Positions 6,445-6,909 of a DNA stretch of 6,909 nt are shown here, piece after piece. Position numbers and translations under genes: made by a program. This stretch comes from an uncultured Porphyromonadaceae bacterium (GTDB lineage Bacteria > Bacteroidota > Bacteroidia > Bacteroidales > Muribaculaceae). Position 1 is the stretch's first letter. The number at the start of each line of letters is the position of its first letter. Where the stretch lies: contig CAJJQT010000109.1 in NCBI GenBank assembly GCA_905193995.1, positions 1 to 6,909 on the forward strand, written 5' to 3'. The notes beneath the pieces are model-generated. The model made no database searches. It was not told the origin of the DNA and was given only the letters and a program-made list of their open reading frames with translations.

Positions 6445-6909
6445 ATGAAAAAAATCATTTGCAATATCGCGCTCGCCGCCACAGCCTTTTCAGTGACGCC
6501 GGCTCTGGCGCAATGTCTCTCTTTTCCCTCTGACGAACTTAAACGCGGATATTACGACCGACCTTATTTGCGTTATGAGGCTGAACCTGACATGTGTCTC
6601 ACGGCCGCCGGTGAATTTCTCTATCCTCCCATACCATATTCCCAGGTGCCGCTTCAAGCGGAGGCTTCCCGACAGTGCGCGCTATCTCTTCTCAAGGATG
6701 GCGATTTTGTGGAATGGCGCTGCGAACGTGAAGCCGACGGGCTTTCTCTCCGTTTCTCTCTTCCGGACTCTTCCGACGGCTCCGGACTCAAAGGCACTCT
6801 TGCCCTGTATGCAGGCTCGGAGAAACTCGCCGACATAACGATTGATTCTTTCTGGGCGTGGCAATACACGGCTGTAGCCAACACCACCGACAAATATCCC
6901 GACAATATT
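6445..6909 (+). CDS. exported CBM-like protein, probable N-terminus of a glycoside hydrolase (cut by window edge)
   Basis: The first 155 residues of a gene that runs off the right edge are visible. MKKIICNIALAATAFSVTPALA is a signal peptide, with probable SPI cleavage before Q23-C24. Glutamine at -1 makes a lipoprotein site unlikely. The following region resembles a CBM6/CBM35-type beta-sandwich: RYEAE (43-47), EASRQCALSLLKDGDFVEW (73-91), ADGLSLRFSLPD (97-108), GTLALYAGSEKL, and SFWAWQY (135-141). From family knowledge, this N-terminal module often precedes parallel beta-helix glycosidases in Bacteroidetes and related GH87/GH55-type enzymes. The catalytic part lies outside the window, so the enzyme class is inference. 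It is divergent from the unknown-susC-susD set and shares the 534-bp regulatory region. The ATG at 6445 directly follows an A-rich stretch (acaaaaa) and is the only start preceding the signal peptide. Confidence 0.82.
   Translation, partial: MKKIICNIALAATAFSVTPALAQCLSFPSDELKRGYYDRPYLRYEAEPDMCLTAAGEFLYPPIPYSQVPLQAEASRQCALSLLKDGDFVEWRCEREADGLSLRFSLPDSSDGSGLKGTLALYAGSEKLADITIDSFWAWQYTAVANTTDKYPDNI

Overview
The window looks like part of a Bacteroidales chromosome, specifically the accessory region of a polysaccharide utilization locus (PUL). The evidence is an adjacent SusC-like TonB-dependent transporter and SusD-like surface lipoprotein, Bacteroidetes-type -7 promoter elements (TAnnTTTG), A-rich sequence instead of Shine-Dalgarno sites before the starts, and a protein with a type IX-secretion-like C-terminal tail. 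Coding DNA is fairly GC-rich for the order and the main intergenic region is AT-rich. This would fit Muribaculaceae or Alistipes-like gut bacteria, but the genus is inference.

Layout: three genes run leftward on the minus strand. They are a 297-residue secreted protein of unknown function (5910-5017), a complete SusC-like transporter of 1034 residues (4858-1754) and a SusD-like lipoprotein (from 1708, running off the left edge after 569 residues). A strong 40-nt hairpin lies in the 158-bp gap between the unknown gene and susC. The susC-susD gap is only 45 bp, so those two are almost certainly co-transcribed. On the right, a 534-bp AT-rich intergenic region separates this group from a divergent plus-strand gene (6445 to the right edge). 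That gene encodes the N-terminal part of an exported protein with a carbohydrate-binding-module-like beta-sandwich, probably the front of a glycoside hydrolase.

Working model: the SusD-like protein captures a glycan at the cell surface and hands it to the SusC-like barrel for TonB-driven import. The 297-residue protein may be an accessory surface or secreted glycan-binding factor, and the divergent gene may supply the degrading enzyme. The glycan cannot be named from this window. No regulator (HTCS, SusR, ECF sigma/anti-sigma) is present, and the SusC-like protein has no N-terminal STN signalling domain, so ECF/FecR-type control is unlikely.

The less ordinary parts are the uncharacterised secreted protein leading the susCD pair, its apparently long and possibly structured 5' leader, the intergenic hairpin, and a C9/G9 homopolymer in the divergent promoter region. 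I see no mobile element, CRISPR array, tRNA or rRNA.
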